Part shown: positions 41,201 through 44,976 of the stretch, piece by piece
Position numbering within the stretch: position 1 is the stretch's first letter
Layout: each line of letters begins with the position of its first letter
NCBI RefSeq assembly: GCF_017115025.1
Contig: NZ_JABXKM010000017.1
Span: forward strand, 1-64,000
DNA from: Nostoc sp. NOS(2021)
GTDB lineage: Bacteria; Cyanobacteriota; Cyanobacteriia; Cyanobacteriales; Nostocaceae
DNA length: 64,000 nt
Direction of reading: 5' to 3'
The notes under the pieces: generated by a model
Told to the model about the DNA's origin: nothing
The model's input: only the letters and a program-made list of their open reading frames with translations
Database searches by the model: none
Made by a program: the position numbers and the translations under genes

Positions 41201-44200
41201 CCGCCACAGCATTCGGAGTTCTCTCGACTTGAGCTTGAAACAGTTGGTGAACGCAATTGCTGGGATATTCGGAAGTTGCATTCAAATCCCACTGAATCAA
41301 CCGTAGTTCCGCCTCGTCCATCATTTCGTACTTGTGTACCAAGGCATTCGGATTTAAAATTGCCACTTGAGTCAGCTGCAAATAATGACCGAGCATCTGT
41401 TGAATCGTTGTTGCGTCATATAAGCTCGGATTATATTTAAAACTGACTCGATAACCATTTGCTGCTTCAAACACCTCCAATACCAGCTCGTATTCACCTT
41501 CTTGGTGGATGTCGAAGCTAATTTCTAGATCGAAAAGGTCGCCGTAGCAACTGCATAAGTGTTGCAAATCGCTAGGTGCAAGACCGTTCTGATACTCAAA
41601 CGCAACTTGAAACACGGGGGCTGCGATCGCATTGGGGAGAATGCCGATATCTCGGACAACGGTTGTAAAAGAAACGCTGGCGTGGTCAAGACCATCGGAC
41701 ATGGTGTACTTGAGATTTTCCAGAAAAGTTGCGAATGTCTGCTGACTGAAGCCTTTGCTGCGGATCGCCACCATATTGATGAAATAACCAACGACCGAGC
41801 GGAATCGTTCTTGCGGTCGTCCCATACTTGGCATCCCAACGATGATGTCATCCAAGTTGGTATATCTATGTAACAGGATTTTGAATAGAGCCAGAAATAT
41901 GGTAGAGGGGTTGACTCGTTGCGCTTTGCTAAAACTCTGGATTTGAGCCGCCAGTGACGACTCAATCGATGTCGAAATCACTGCGCCAGAAAACTGTTGT
42001 GCTTTTGACCGCGAGCGATCGGTGGGTAGTTCAAGTACTGGAAGGTTGCCGGAAAGTGTCTGCCGCCAATAAGATCGATGTTTTTCCCAAGCACCATTCA
42101 GCATCTGCCGCTCCCAGAGAACGAAATCCTGATAGGTTGTGGAGATCGGCACAGCAAGCGGCGATTCTCCGTGCAGTAAGCGGCGATAAGCATCAAAAAG
42201 TGAATCAACCAACGGTAGGAACGAACCACCGTCAAACACAATATGATGTACGCAAATCAGAAGGTAGGTTTGCGTTGAAGATTTTTGCAGCAGATCAACC
42301 CGGATTAACGGGCCTTGCTCCAGATCGAAGGGCTGTTTCGACTTTTTCCTGAGTTTGGATAGGATGCTTTGCTCATCGAGGACTGAAACATCTTCGGTAT
42401 TGATGCCGATCTCAGTCGCCGGAGCGAGCCCTTGTCTGAGAATGCCGTCTTTTTCAGACAGGTGATAGCCGAGAACAGGATGCTGTCTGAGTAATGACTT
42501 CAAAGCCTTTGACAAAATCGAAGTGTCGATGGTGTTCCGAATCTTGAGACACAACGGGATGTTGTAGGCAGTCATGAGCGGAAAGGACTTCTGTAACGCC
42601 CATAATCCTTTTTGACCTTCCGAGAGCGGAAATTCCAACTCTCGGTTCTCCGGTTCACTCACCTGTGGATTGGAGTTCGGGCTGTTCGCCTCCAAGTCGA
42701 TTCTTTGACTCAGGTGTTTTGATAGCGATCGGATTGTGGGATGCTGGAGCAAATCTCGACCTAAAACTTCGATGTCGAAAGTTTCCGACAGACTGCGAAT
42801 CACCCGCATTCCCGCAAGAGAGTCGATGCCGTAATCTTGCAGATGCTTATTCTCGTCGATTCGATCTGGTGGTAGGTCAAGGAACTCGACTAGAATACAG
42901 GTGAGATATCGACGCAGGTTGTCTTCGCTGGATTGCCCTGGATCGATCGCCAAGTCCTCAAACCCCGTCTTAGGCATTGCGGCCAGAGATGGAGCGGGCT
43001 GTATTCCTTCATCCAGCCAATAGCGCTGTGTCTCAAAAGGATAACCAGGAAGCGGCACCCGGCGGGCGGTGGGATGTTCCGGCCATGAAATTGCACTGCC
43101 TTGCACCCACGCTGCCGCGATCGCTTGCATTCCTGCAAAACTTGAAGTATCTTGCTCTTGAGGAGAACTCACTGTGCCAATAAAGACATTGGGATTCCCT
43201 TTTTTCGTCGAAATGCGATCGGGCGCTTCGATATACGATTGCAGTCCAGCCCTCAGTTGTTCGCGATCGCGGACGACCATCGCCATTCGATAGTCCATGT
43301 GTTCGCGCCCATTGTACAATGTGTGGGCAATGTCCTTTAAATCAGGGACTAAGGAAGTAGCAAGAAACTTGTTGAGTTCGCTTGCGAGGGCTTTTAACGA
43401 TTTCTCGCTTTTCGCAGAAAGTACGATGAGAAACTCTTGAATGACGGGCAAGGATTGAGTCGGGGAATGTTCTTTATCTGACGGACGATACTCCTGAATT
43501 AAAATATGAGCATTGTTGCCGCTCATCCCAAAAGAATGTAGTCCGGCAAGGCGCGGCTTGTCCGTTTTGTTCCAAGGCAATGTCTCGCTGGCAAGCACAC
43601 AGGGCTGATTGTCTGTGTCCAGCGCCATATCCGCGCCAGAAAAGCCAAGAATCTTGTGAATCCGCTCGGTTTCCAAACTACGGACGATCTTCAGCAGCGC
43701 CCCCAGAGCAGATGTCGATTCCATGTGCCCGATTAAAGGCTTGAGCGTACTAATTCGACAGGAGTGGAGATCCAAAGTTACACCTCTAGCTTTGGCTAGC
43801 GATCGCAACCCCCGATTAAAGGCTTCCCATTCCGCCAAGTCGGAAAGACGATTCCCCATGCCCTGAGCTTCGATATAGCTGACGTTACGCGGGTCAATAC
43901 CAGCTTCTCCATAGCATCGCTCGATCAAGTCTACATGACTCTCTATGTTCGGAGAAGCACTTGATGTACCCCCTTGACCATTGAAGTTGACCGCCGTATT
44001 CGATATCAGCGCATAAATAAAATCGCGGTCTGCTTCGGCTTGTGTGAGGCGCTTCAACATCACACTGACAACGCCTTCAGCCCGCAAATGTCCGTCTGCG
44101 TTCTCTTGAAATGACTTCACGGTATTGCTGCGGCTCAATTGTTTGGTGCGCGACAGTGCCAAGAAAGGCTGCGATCGCAAAAGCAAGTTGGCGGCACTCA

Positions 44201-44885
44201 CAATGGCATGGCTGATTTCACCGGATCGTAGTGCCGATACAGCTCGATGCAGAGCGACTGCCGCACCAGCGCACTGTGCATCTACGATCTCGCTGGGGCC
44301 TCGAAAATCAAAAAAGTACGCGATTCGATTAGCCAGCAGCGATGCCTGCCCGTACCCTTCACCCGGATCGAGTCCGCGTTCATTCAATATCTGGAGGTAA
44401 TCATCGTCCTGATGAGCAACATAGACTCCGGTGCGGGATTTCTTCAGCGTTGCGGGGGCGTATCCGGCATCACATAAAGTTTGATACACCGACATGAGCA
44501 GCAACCGCTGCCTTGGGTCTATTTGCTTCGCATCGAAGGGAAGAATCTTAAAGAAATGCGCGTCAAAGCCGGCAACATCTGGAATAAAGCCGCCCCATTT
44601 ACAGCGCGTCTTTCCCGGATCTTTGCCTGAGGGATCGTAATACTTGCGCCAATCAAAGCGTTCTCCAGGGATTTCCTGAATCAACGAACGGTCTGCGTCT
44701 AAAGCTTGCCAAAATTCACGGACGGACATACAACCAGGCAAGTAGCCGGATAGTCCAACAATTGCGATCGGCTCAATTTGCAGCGAAGGCGGCACAATCA
44801 ATTCTGGTTGTCTGGAAGGGAGGGACTGCGTTGAGTCCCGATAAAATGCCTCTTCAATACATTTAAGCTGGTATTCCGTATCCAT
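20226..44885 (-). CDS. Trans-AT PKS/NRPS, seven modules: KS0-ACP / C-A(Gly)-T / KS-DH-KR-MT-ACP / KS0-PS-ACP / KS-KR-MT-ACP / KS0-ACP / C-A(Pro)-T
   Basis: An 8,219-aa cytosolic megasynthase without any AT domain, so malonyl must come from the free AT. It starts 91 bp after the flavin monooxygenase gene and ends 7 bp before the cis-AT module gene. Five KS domains (starts near residues 36, 1828, 3774, 4791, 6404), two C (748, 7120), two A, one DH (2455), one pyran-synthase-like DH (4395), two KR, two MT, five ACPs and two NRPS carriers can be placed by motif. Three KS domains lack the first catalytic His (AQGMG, SAANG, SAAMG) and should only transfer the chain. So only two ketide units are added between glycine and proline. 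The C-terminus ends in a short basic tail (NRQNHRSRNQ) that may dock to the next protein. Details are given per module. Confidence 0.93.
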   Translation of the reverse strand: MDTEYQLKCIEEAFYRDSTQSLPSRQPELIVPPSLQIEPIAIVGLSGYLPGCMSVREFWQALDADRSLIQEIPGERFDWRKYYDPSGKDPGKTRCKWGGFIPDVAGFDAHFFKILPFDAKQIDPRQRLLLMSVYQTLCDAGYAPATLKKSRTGVYVAHQDDDYLQILNERGLDPGEGYGQASLLANRIAYFFDFRGPSEIVDAQCAGAAVALHRAVSALRSGEISHAIVSAANLLLRSQPFLALSRTKQLSRSNTVKSFQENADGHLRAEGVVSVMLKRLTQAEADRDFIYALISNTAVNFNGQGGTSSASPNIESHVDLIERCYGEAGIDPRNVSYIEAQGMGNRLSDLAEWEAFNRGLRSLAKARGVTLDLHSCRISTLKPLIGHMESTSALGALLKIVRSLETERIHKILGFSGADMALDTDNQPCVLASETLPWNKTDKPRLAGLHSFGMSGNNAHILIQEYRPSDKEHSPTQSLPVIQEFLIVLSAKSEKSLKALASELNKFLATSLVPDLKDIAHTLYNGREHMDYRMAMVVRDREQLRAGLQSYIEAPDRISTKKGNPNVFIGTVSSPQEQDTSSFAGMQAIAAAWVQGSAISWPEHPTARRVPLPGYPFETQRYWLDEGIQPAPSLAAMPKTGFEDLAIDPGQSSEDNLRRYLTCILVEFLDLPPDRIDENKHLQDYGIDSLAGMRVIRSLSETFDIEVLGRDLLQHPTIRSLSKHLSQRIDLEANSPNSNPQVSEPENRELEFPLSEGQKGLWALQKSFPLMTAYNIPLCLKIRNTIDTSILSKALKSLLRQHPVLGYHLSEKDGILRQGLAPATEIGINTEDVSVLDEQSILSKLRKKSKQPFDLEQGPLIRVDLLQKSSTQTYLLICVHHIVFDGGSFLPLVDSLFDAYRRLLHGESPLAVPISTTYQDFVLWERQMLNGAWEKHRSYWRQTLSGNLPVLELPTDRSRSKAQQFSGAVISTSIESSLAAQIQSFSKAQRVNPSTIFLALFKILLHRYTNLDDIIVGMPSMGRPQERFRSVVGYFINMVAIRSKGFSQQTFATFLENLKYTMSDGLDHASVSFTTVVRDIGILPNAIAAPVFQVAFEYQNGLAPSDLQHLCSCYGDLFDLEISFDIHQEGEYELVLEVFEAANGYRVSFKYNPSLYDATTIQQMLGHYLQLTQVAILNPNALVHKYEMMDEAELRLIQWDLNATSEYPSNCVHQLFQAQVERTPNAVAVACGERTLSYEELNRKSTALAKYLQQQGVQSETLVAVCVERSLDMIVALLGIMKAGGAYVPLDPQFPQERLTYMLRDCGAPFLVTQSWLNNRISFIDAQYINLDRQWDEIEQAAESVEPLKCLAGLGNLAYVIYTSGSTGKPKGVTIEHRALTNFLCGMADQIGKQFVADFLAVTTYSFDIAALELFLPLIQGGRCTICDRDRLKDVEAIKAEIRRSKPTIMQATPSFWTMLLQSGWKNDENLKILCGGEMLNDSLRSMFASIGCEVWNLYGPTETTIWSMLAKIQPGDSVTIGKPIANTRVYILDAHDQLAPMGVPGELCIAGAGLARGYWNQPELTAQKFIDHPLEANNGSKLYRTGDLCCWLPNGTLQHLGRLDLQVKIRGFRIELEEVERELSRHPAVAECAIVAKERQGVQSLIGYYVPRQSDENNWPQDFDLIAHLKPRLPDYAIPTAFVSLDGIPLTANGKVDRKSLANREVVIQRKTEKVTAKTETEAILADIWKNVLNVTDISINDGFFATGGDSVLSVILADRIAQRFNREFSVTSLFKYSTIRDIAAYLGDKQAEIFEETPLQNPMSASEEDGLDRSALAFGNAKGEALQDSLAIIGISCHFPDAPNHDQFWQNICAGKESGQFFSEEELRQAGVSEDLIRNPYFVGVQRTIEGKGNFDPEFFNISPRNAVFMDPQFRLLLMHAWRAVEDAGYVSSEIPRTSVFISASNSGYNTLVDKAGIIEATDEYTAWMLSQSGTIPTTISYQLGFIGPSLFVHTNCSSSLAALSAAYQSLSLGQSDYALVGASTLLPKSEMGYLHRPGLNLSRDGHCRTFDAAADGLVAGEGVAVLLVKKAPLAIADGDRIYALIRGIGINNDGRDKAGFFAPSVRGQSQAIDMALTSTGIGAETIGYVEAHGTGTKLGDPIEIQALCDSYQKDTNQRQYCAIGSVKPNIGHLDTGAGLAGCIKVAMSLYHKKIPPSINFSQPNPAIDFERSPFFVVDRLREWEAAPWPRRAALSAFGIGGTNTHAILEEYLPSPRLSPEKLNSPVLIVLSARKDDRLKEYVESLVNYLEQGIAKPNDSSETEWLINLAYTLQCGRQPMESRVAFIASSVEELIAKLRRFATHWQPFEGCYFGSPSTENQILKLFTDDEDMQGLLAQWLVKRNVAKLAQVWIQGVKVDWSRLYCDRLPSRISAPTYPFASEYYWPAPNPSSVSFSTLAPSHAIDPLQHRNVSVSAQHYSYEFTGHEFFLADHQIRHTGSGRKVLPAVVYLEMVHRAFWQSISHSLPNLEYPVNNDKAVIVLSNVGWVQALFVDESPTAVELKLFDGALNQMRFEIGSTFKGKTSLHCHGDAAVRFNTAPVLNLLELQQQIQDRQLSSAECYEIFRTLGVDYGPAHHAIDTLFLSAGKASDRQVLAKLVIPDAVAQEQSRYVLHPSLLDAGLQSCVGLVLQTNSQESLRLALPSSLEQIEVYDSCAALMWAWVRFAPETKKDSPIQRIDIDLCTDDGKVAVRMKGFVAREIRQQDSDAAVIQHQPKPLISNEMPPGLGSVTLKPVWDRVAIAPEAKRSKDSLTVVFGANQTWKDQIAELNRAAVLVDSAKPQSVEEFSKQIELLGLIDRLLWLAPAPIKYALDDDRVVDEQESGVLQLFRLLKSLFESGYGKKSLALTVVTSQSVAVRPFETANPTTASIHGLVATLKSEYPHWRVRLLDIDGGLPSLGELFPDNDTADFPLLARRDKQWFARKLIPIAFESNGFPAYKQKGVYVAIGGAGGVGEVWSRHIIENYQAQVIWIGRRELDDQIREKQAKLAAFGSKPLYIQVDATNKASLSKALDEIRQSYSCINGVVHTAIDLQDQSLAQMSITRFRTGLLAKAETSVRLVQVFQHEPLDFVLFFSSLISFGESPGQANYAAGCTFLDAYAEQLGKDWAVSVKVMNWGYWGNAGVVADATYRERMRQNGIGSIESQQAMAALDRLLQGQIDQLAFINLLKPQALEFVIEDEVLSVVGSARSQTADPIVENVAAEIRYSQQLQLISTHRTDARDALLQNLLLANLSEMGVLNSPQARSLPVIYYHKWLDESIRLLQQNGWLIRQENVSSVEELWRTWQKARRDWEGSASVTAEINLVERCLRSLPDILSGRKLPQDVIFPESSLRLVEPLYRGNPVADFFNEVIADAVVDAINSLDKGNGSIRILEVGAGTGGTTVGLLQKLAPYGDRIGEYCYTDISQAFLIHAQEHYAIDYPFLKVDRFNVEQPLSTQSIQPGSYDIVVATNVLHATKNIRQTVRNVKAAMREGGQVFVNEISGNSLFSHLTFGLLEGWWRFEDAEMRIPGCPALNSHAWKQVLQEEGFDAVKFPVEFAHDLGHQIVVATSNGVIRQPLLGKPHAEPESVAQPQPDDSSNVQTNSVVSLKERTTEFVRQTLSEATRTPANKVRLDAPFEQYGVDSIVQVGLIQKLEQVTGSLPNTILFEYSTTRELVDYLLAHHQVFLTASFGEQSNTFPTRIDETKPASSDSVSQSTNEDSPYPRVSPQPAQNRIASDTANAAQNASRFVQDDIAIVGIAGRYPGAKNLDELWEVLRTGRSCIVEADRFRRWNLSDRKHSGTLARSHFGGFLNDVYHFDRQLFGVSEERAIAMPPEVRLFLEIAWETFEAAGYSRAALKQFQLREKKGIGVFVGSMYSQYAWTNPSRNEALLSSNGTEWQIANQVSHFFDLTGPSLVLNTACSSSLTAIHLACESLRQGSCSMALAGGVNLTLEPSKFLSLERSNFLGSGQHSRSLGDGDGMIPSEGVGALLLKPLSLAIADNDRIEGIIKSSFVNHSGGRQAFTAPDPAQQTQLVLDSIARSGCDIETITYVESAANGSSLGDPIEIIALKNAFAKLTNKTGFCAIGSVKSNLGHLEAASGISQIAKVLLQFQQKTLVPTINATPRNPRIKLDNSPFYLQEQLSPWIPQSNSHNSDLPRRSLINSFGAGGSYANLIVEEYQEKPSNTISRPHPTEKLLVFAAATQKGLQSYLTRLQIYLREHPAISVADLASALQLRDCNLKYRLAAIASSTNQALNVVEQLAGHNVDVSNPGIYASFGGADLPIPKDAELQSAIDDRDLIGLARYWAAGADIDFARLNRVDRKSCVVLPGYAFEHDKEFSYIIYDSQEDTQATAEPSVSQTSGGITATYLYDEPFLQDHTLLGDRVLLGVTHASLAMTDFFQRFPHQRALCLKRLTFVQPVIVDRGEAVTVEIHTSEIPTGLNFEARYHRTTSKQLAQTAATGHLQPDLYKEEYLDVEHLLESCTPIGNLESIYQTVPAIRLGSSFRTIERLFRTSDGIIARVCLSEQSRQESHTYALHPLAINSAFLAAAPLLADAIGNDSNYLPFGIKEIYCVKVDNGRTLDCCWVHTRLVKNSGELILFDADIISDNSLVVARLRGCSLKLLHDRKEPQQASPESPKADSIDASILETSLATDVLRYLIDKINITAQISITETEVNTNLMQLGLGSAELVAIAASIEQDTDLELNATLFFEYPSLMEVTNFFVDSHPTAFLQLLDEKRTKHSTTPEKLDRSRSERHEKLSANLHGDIAVIGMHSTYAECEDLDQFWQLIRDGRDVIREVPGDRWDYRPWFDPNPGSEDKTYCKWGSFIKDADKFDAAFFNISPREAMWMDPQNRLLMQSMYAAAEDAGVVNQLRGSNTGVFAGICFDDYAEKIVEMGLPLDIYTGTGRSGISANRISFWFDFKGPSMVINTACSSSLVALHYACQALRNKECEMAFVGGANLLLSSLHYRYFSKLGALSPTGHCHTFDAAADGYVPAECIASILLKPLEQAEKDGDRIHAVIKGSAFAHGGYTPSLSAPSVAGEENAIVKAWEDAGIDPETLTYIEAHGTGTKLGDPIETNSLKNAFARYTSKTGFCAIGSVKANIGHAEGAAGITGLVKVILQIKHRQIPPLANLNQPNPYLKLEGSPLYINRELTDWESEGVRRAGISSFGFSGAFAHAVIEEYRSYADTICEFSGPFPILLSAKNNECLKGQVANLVAFLEENWSKNLNDEENFLANLSYTLQVGREAMQTRLGFVVESMAELRNKLQMAWKDSDTKSGLFYGDIKSGKEYLASLLANRDVSEVIQGWMNNCEYAALVDGWTKGMTVDWSKLYTKGFPQRISLPTYAFARESYWICPLDGDEEDLKARQSDLAQDEAQAKLYALVPCWDAIPLLKAKLPFSDRTQRTLIIGVDAELKDDLRACFPNASYFGDMAKNRIESLKGRLETDSPWQHIIIVVPEDNCSLLDDGTVLSAQEGGILSVFRIAKSLLSAGYATKNLALTFMTTQIAAINKDESSNPVHSAVHGFAGVLAKELPSWNVRALDLQKGRSLSSVDLEHFPDDRAGEVFAWRDGEWYRQTPIPMRNVPTPEADEFHSAYKNRGVYVVIGGAGGIGSAWSRFVIENYDAKVIWIGRRQIDDEIRQKIDTLKQIGHAPEYLRADASDRESLTEAYKSIKSRYSQIHGVIHSAVGQFDQRLSEMDENRFRSILSSKIDVSVNMATVFKHEPLDFMLFFSSIISLTRGGGMSGYAAGCAFKDSFAIELNRCLPFPVKVVNWGYWNVGTGNTIPDATKIRMKQCGIEPIASQQGLEALSAFLVSPLHQLALLKTTRLDRLDLVKPDEWLDVYPPVNPSCIESALRQVPWHSDRVAAIAKQYLEPIAAIETLLLRLLYGTLTSLDLLHPRATLSPVLPEFYQLWLQESRRMAIAIVPDSVQGNLGDIWDEWNRQKIHWDSMPHIQAIVTLVDVCMRELPAILKAQKRATDIMFPNGSMSLVEGIYEKNAIATHFNELLAQTVVNYLQERCRVDALTPIRILEIGAGTGATTATVLHHLEPFGNLVGEYLYTDISPAFLVRAERHFAPKYPFLRTQLFDVDQPLSKQGIPIGCFDIVIATNCIHATANIRRSLRNAKAALRGRGVIFLNEITQTSLISHLTFGLLAGWWLAEDALRVPGSPFLLAEDWKRVLQQEGFQAIAYPARSADSLGQQVIVALSDGVVRQPESISSVPSPKQQALNSRQPNDKGGASSALKELKEKGTTYFKQLIGEVLMMDGNRIDSSEPLAVYGVDSIIIAQLTNALNKHFEGVKAGLLFEASTIDALVNHFAETQRTNFAKLVKLEDHPEPKAAIQESTANKQPSRDFAAKTIALHQSRHPIEDAIAVIGMSGRFPQANTLTEFWENLQSGRDCITDLPDNRWNMDGFFEADPKMAREQGKSYCKWGAFLEDFDTFDPLFFNISPREAAQIDPQARIFLQECWRAFEDAGYSPLGLDDAVRDRIGVYGAVTKVGFNTSFAAMVNRVSHAMDLRGASVAVDTMCSSALVALHQGCEALRRGDLQMAIVGAVNLYLDPRNYKYLCEVGLLAESKMPRVFGEGGTGFVPGEGVGAVVLKRLEDAHRDNDSIVAIIRSSAVNHSGRANAYGAPNPLRQAEVISQALDRGGIDPRSVGYIESAAMGLEMADSLELNALKKVFGDGAEDRWQCYRLGSLKSTIGHGESVSAMAQFMKVVLQLKHRKLCPTKVVRPLNPDIDFASLPFQLQTELEPWSPLTIDGICLPRRAGITAIGSGGVNAHLIVEEYRREPSEETLKLAQDSPQIIVLSAKNDDRREAQISQLSEFLDRNQDVSLADLAFTLQVGREAMASRAALVVNSIDELRSGLSYLIHSQENLSSNIPIYVGNITETDNSLQTLLAGGADAMVLQLFLEQRNYEKLAQFWVQGGKIPWVSWEQKQVQRISLPTYPFEKRCFWKAASSANSDEPKFNGAIAPDKSNPNDASQSVQEIVTAIVAKSIGLTESEIRPHLSLWQLGVDSIRSMEIARRLQKRLHVEIGHRELADYGTVEALCRLIEQKRAAIALNMTSETESVSKPQTTSKVRASTFPLSEGQRGLWLLHQLVPKMSAYNVPVTLQFDRLVNVNAIKQAASFLMERHPMLRSQFHTDDKGNPIQTIRPQTEFFFEDGDRDFVTDAVLQERLRSAADRVFDLETDPLVRLHLFHQSQSRHKLLIVIHHLVVDGSSLPILLHDFLHAYAAFSQGSEPAIASPESAHYADFVAWEQALICSERGKASLSYWQKQLSGTLPLLALPFDRERPPSQTYAGTTISTKLESNTTHQLRSLAKNQNVSLFVLLLGIYQALLARYTLQSDIIVGVASAGRPEDRFANTVGYFINMVPIRTQINVKEPFAELLQRLKITVADGLDHGHFPFPKQVSELCISRDLAHSPVFQTSFAMQSFWRPEVEQTLQDKLEGVSVVAGPSPAGEIELRLEIVEQCNEILVNMAYNTDLFQQPTIVRLAEHFGNLVKAVCQNPNQPIHSLELLSNDEQRKLLNECSIGDRVGKKADNLQKCVHHLFEIQAQKTPSAVAVIHNQRSLTYLELDRQSAGLANRLREMGVLPGMIVGIFTERSISQVVAILAVLKAGAAYLPLDPAYPQQRLTFVIEDAEPIVILTEEKLRDRLINLFGSEKQELPILYVEQGELPQEISQSPLLPANSLVYVIYTSGSTGQPKGVAMGHGAVMNLIQWQISQAGECQTPRTLQFASLNFDVSFQEIFSTLGGGGSLVLVDENVRTNPAELAKLIEDRQIQRLYLPYVALSSLAEQLRISKRSLHTLREVIIAGEALRITSAISQMFRDAPGCVLQNQYGPSESHVVTSFTLEQDVNSWSVLPPIGCPIPSVAIYILDEHYNLMPIGIAGEIFIGGECLAQGYLNNPELTERRFVTNPFVSPPESSIRERIYATGDLGRYLPDGNIEYLGRRDNQVKIRGFRIEPGEIEAVLETHPKVRSTVVIAEEDNPNFKRLIAYIVPLHPPSTSELRSFLKQKLPDYMVPSAFVFLKALPVNPNGKVDRRALPKPEPTLLDEANYVMPKTEVEKIIAEVWQKALQVEKVGICDNFFELGGHSLLLVQINQQLQAVLSSELSIIDMFKYPTIQTLSQYLSGKLPKQDTSDKNNPRNQIQSDGKALKNRQFQNRQNHRSRNQ
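20316..23534 (-). other. Module 10: C-A-T, proline-type adenylation
   Basis: Approximate limits, residues 7118-8190 of the 8,219-aa synthase. The C domain has HHLVVDG. The A domain has YTSGSTG (about 7740) and NFDVSFQEIF (about 7785). Pocket residues read by alignment to GrsA positions are D-V-Q-Y-I-A-Q-V-V-K, which resembles the known proline code DVQFIAHVVK, with two substitutions (F to Y, H to Q). The carrier Ser is in GGHSL. No epimerase or methyltransferase is present. Confidence 0.82.
23571..25694 (-). other. Module 9: KS0-ACP, non-elongating transfer module before proline
   Basis: Approximate limits, residues 6398-7105. The KS has its Cys (MCSSAL, about 6563), but the HGTGT His is replaced by Ala (IESAAMG, about 6695). 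The second His (TIGHG) remains. The ACP Ser is near 7054 (GVDSI). Such KS domains pass the chain without extending it and often precede NRPS modules in trans-AT systems. Confidence 0.8.
25806..30533 (-). other. Module 8: KS-KR-MT-ACP
   Basis: Approximate limits, residues 4785-6360. The KS is complete (NTACSSSL near 4958; EAHGTGT; NIGHAEG). The KR has VVIGGAGGIG (about 5632) and SGYAAGC, and the C-methyltransferase has LEIGAGTGAT (about 6062). The ACP Ser is near 6312. Expected product: alpha-methyl (or gem-dimethyl if the MT acts twice), beta-hydroxy extension. Confidence 0.85.
30591..33578 (-). other. Module 7: KS0-pyran synthase-like domain-ACP
   Basis: Approximate limits, residues 3770-4765. 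The KS has its Cys (TACSSSL, about 3941), but the first His is lost (ESAANGSS, about 4076), so elongation is unlikely. The DH-fold domain has HTLLGDRVLL where HxxxGxxxxP is expected (Pro lost), and AINSAFL where a dehydratase has LLDxxxQ (Asp to Asn). This is the pattern of pyran synthase (PS) domains, which catalyse oxa-Michael ring closure rather than dehydration. The ACP Ser is in GLGSAEL (about 4712), an unusual Gly in place of Asp. Confidence 0.75.
33756..39413 (-). other. Module 6: KS-DH-KR-MT-ACP
   Basis: Approximate limits, residues 1825-3710. KS motifs are complete (NCSSSL near 1997; EAHGTGT; NIGHLDT). The DH has both catalytic elements: a His-rich HQIRHTGSGRKVLP, with a few extra residues compared with the usual HxxxGxxxxP, and LLDAGLQ (about 2657). 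KR AIGGAGGVG is near 2985 and MT LEVGAGTGGT near 3415. The ACP Ser is near 3663. Expected product: an alpha-methylated enoyl thioester built on glycine. Confidence 0.82.
39516..42644 (-). other. Module 5: C-A-T, glycine-specific adenylation
   Basis: Approximate limits, residues 748-1790. The C domain has HHIVFDG (about 880). The A domain has YTSGSTG (about 1363) and FDIAALELF (about 1407). Pocket residues by alignment to GrsA positions are D-I-L-Q-L-G-L-I-W-K, which is the established glycine code without mismatch. The carrier Ser is in GGDSV (about 1751). A glycine here gives the N-acyl aminal precursor of pederin-type compounds. Confidence 0.88.
42681..44798 (-). other. Module 4: KS0-ACP, non-elongating transfer module before glycine
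   Basis: Approximate limits, residues 30-735. Cys is kept, but in an unusual context (DAQCAGAAVAL, about 200). The HGTGT segment reads AQGMGNRLS (about 340), with no His. The last His stays in LIGHMES. The ACP Ser is near 688 (GIDSL). It takes the chain from protein 1 and passes it to the glycine C domain. Confidence 0.8.
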
Positions 44886-44914
44886 AATTAATTATTTAGT
44901 ATATGGCAAATATA

Positions 44915-44950
44915 GCTGGGGGCTGGGGAATGGGGACTGGGGACTGGGTG
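44915..44950. repeat. Tandem GGGGACT-type heptamers (STRR) between PKS genes
   Basis: Runs of GGGGGCT, GGGGAAT, GGGGACT and GGGGACT lie in the 91-bp gap between the flavin monooxygenase stop and the start of the 8,219-aa synthase. They are the same repeat family as found inside the first synthase gene. They separate the two coding regions and may weaken or tune coupling. Confidence 0.75.
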
Positions 44951-44976
44951 AAAAGTCTTTTTGTGTCTAAGTTGTA

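Noticed and set aside
41525-41965. 146-codon frame inside the glycine-module C domain region
   Set aside because: Same-strand out-of-frame shadow of a well-supported megasynthase gene. No protein motif.
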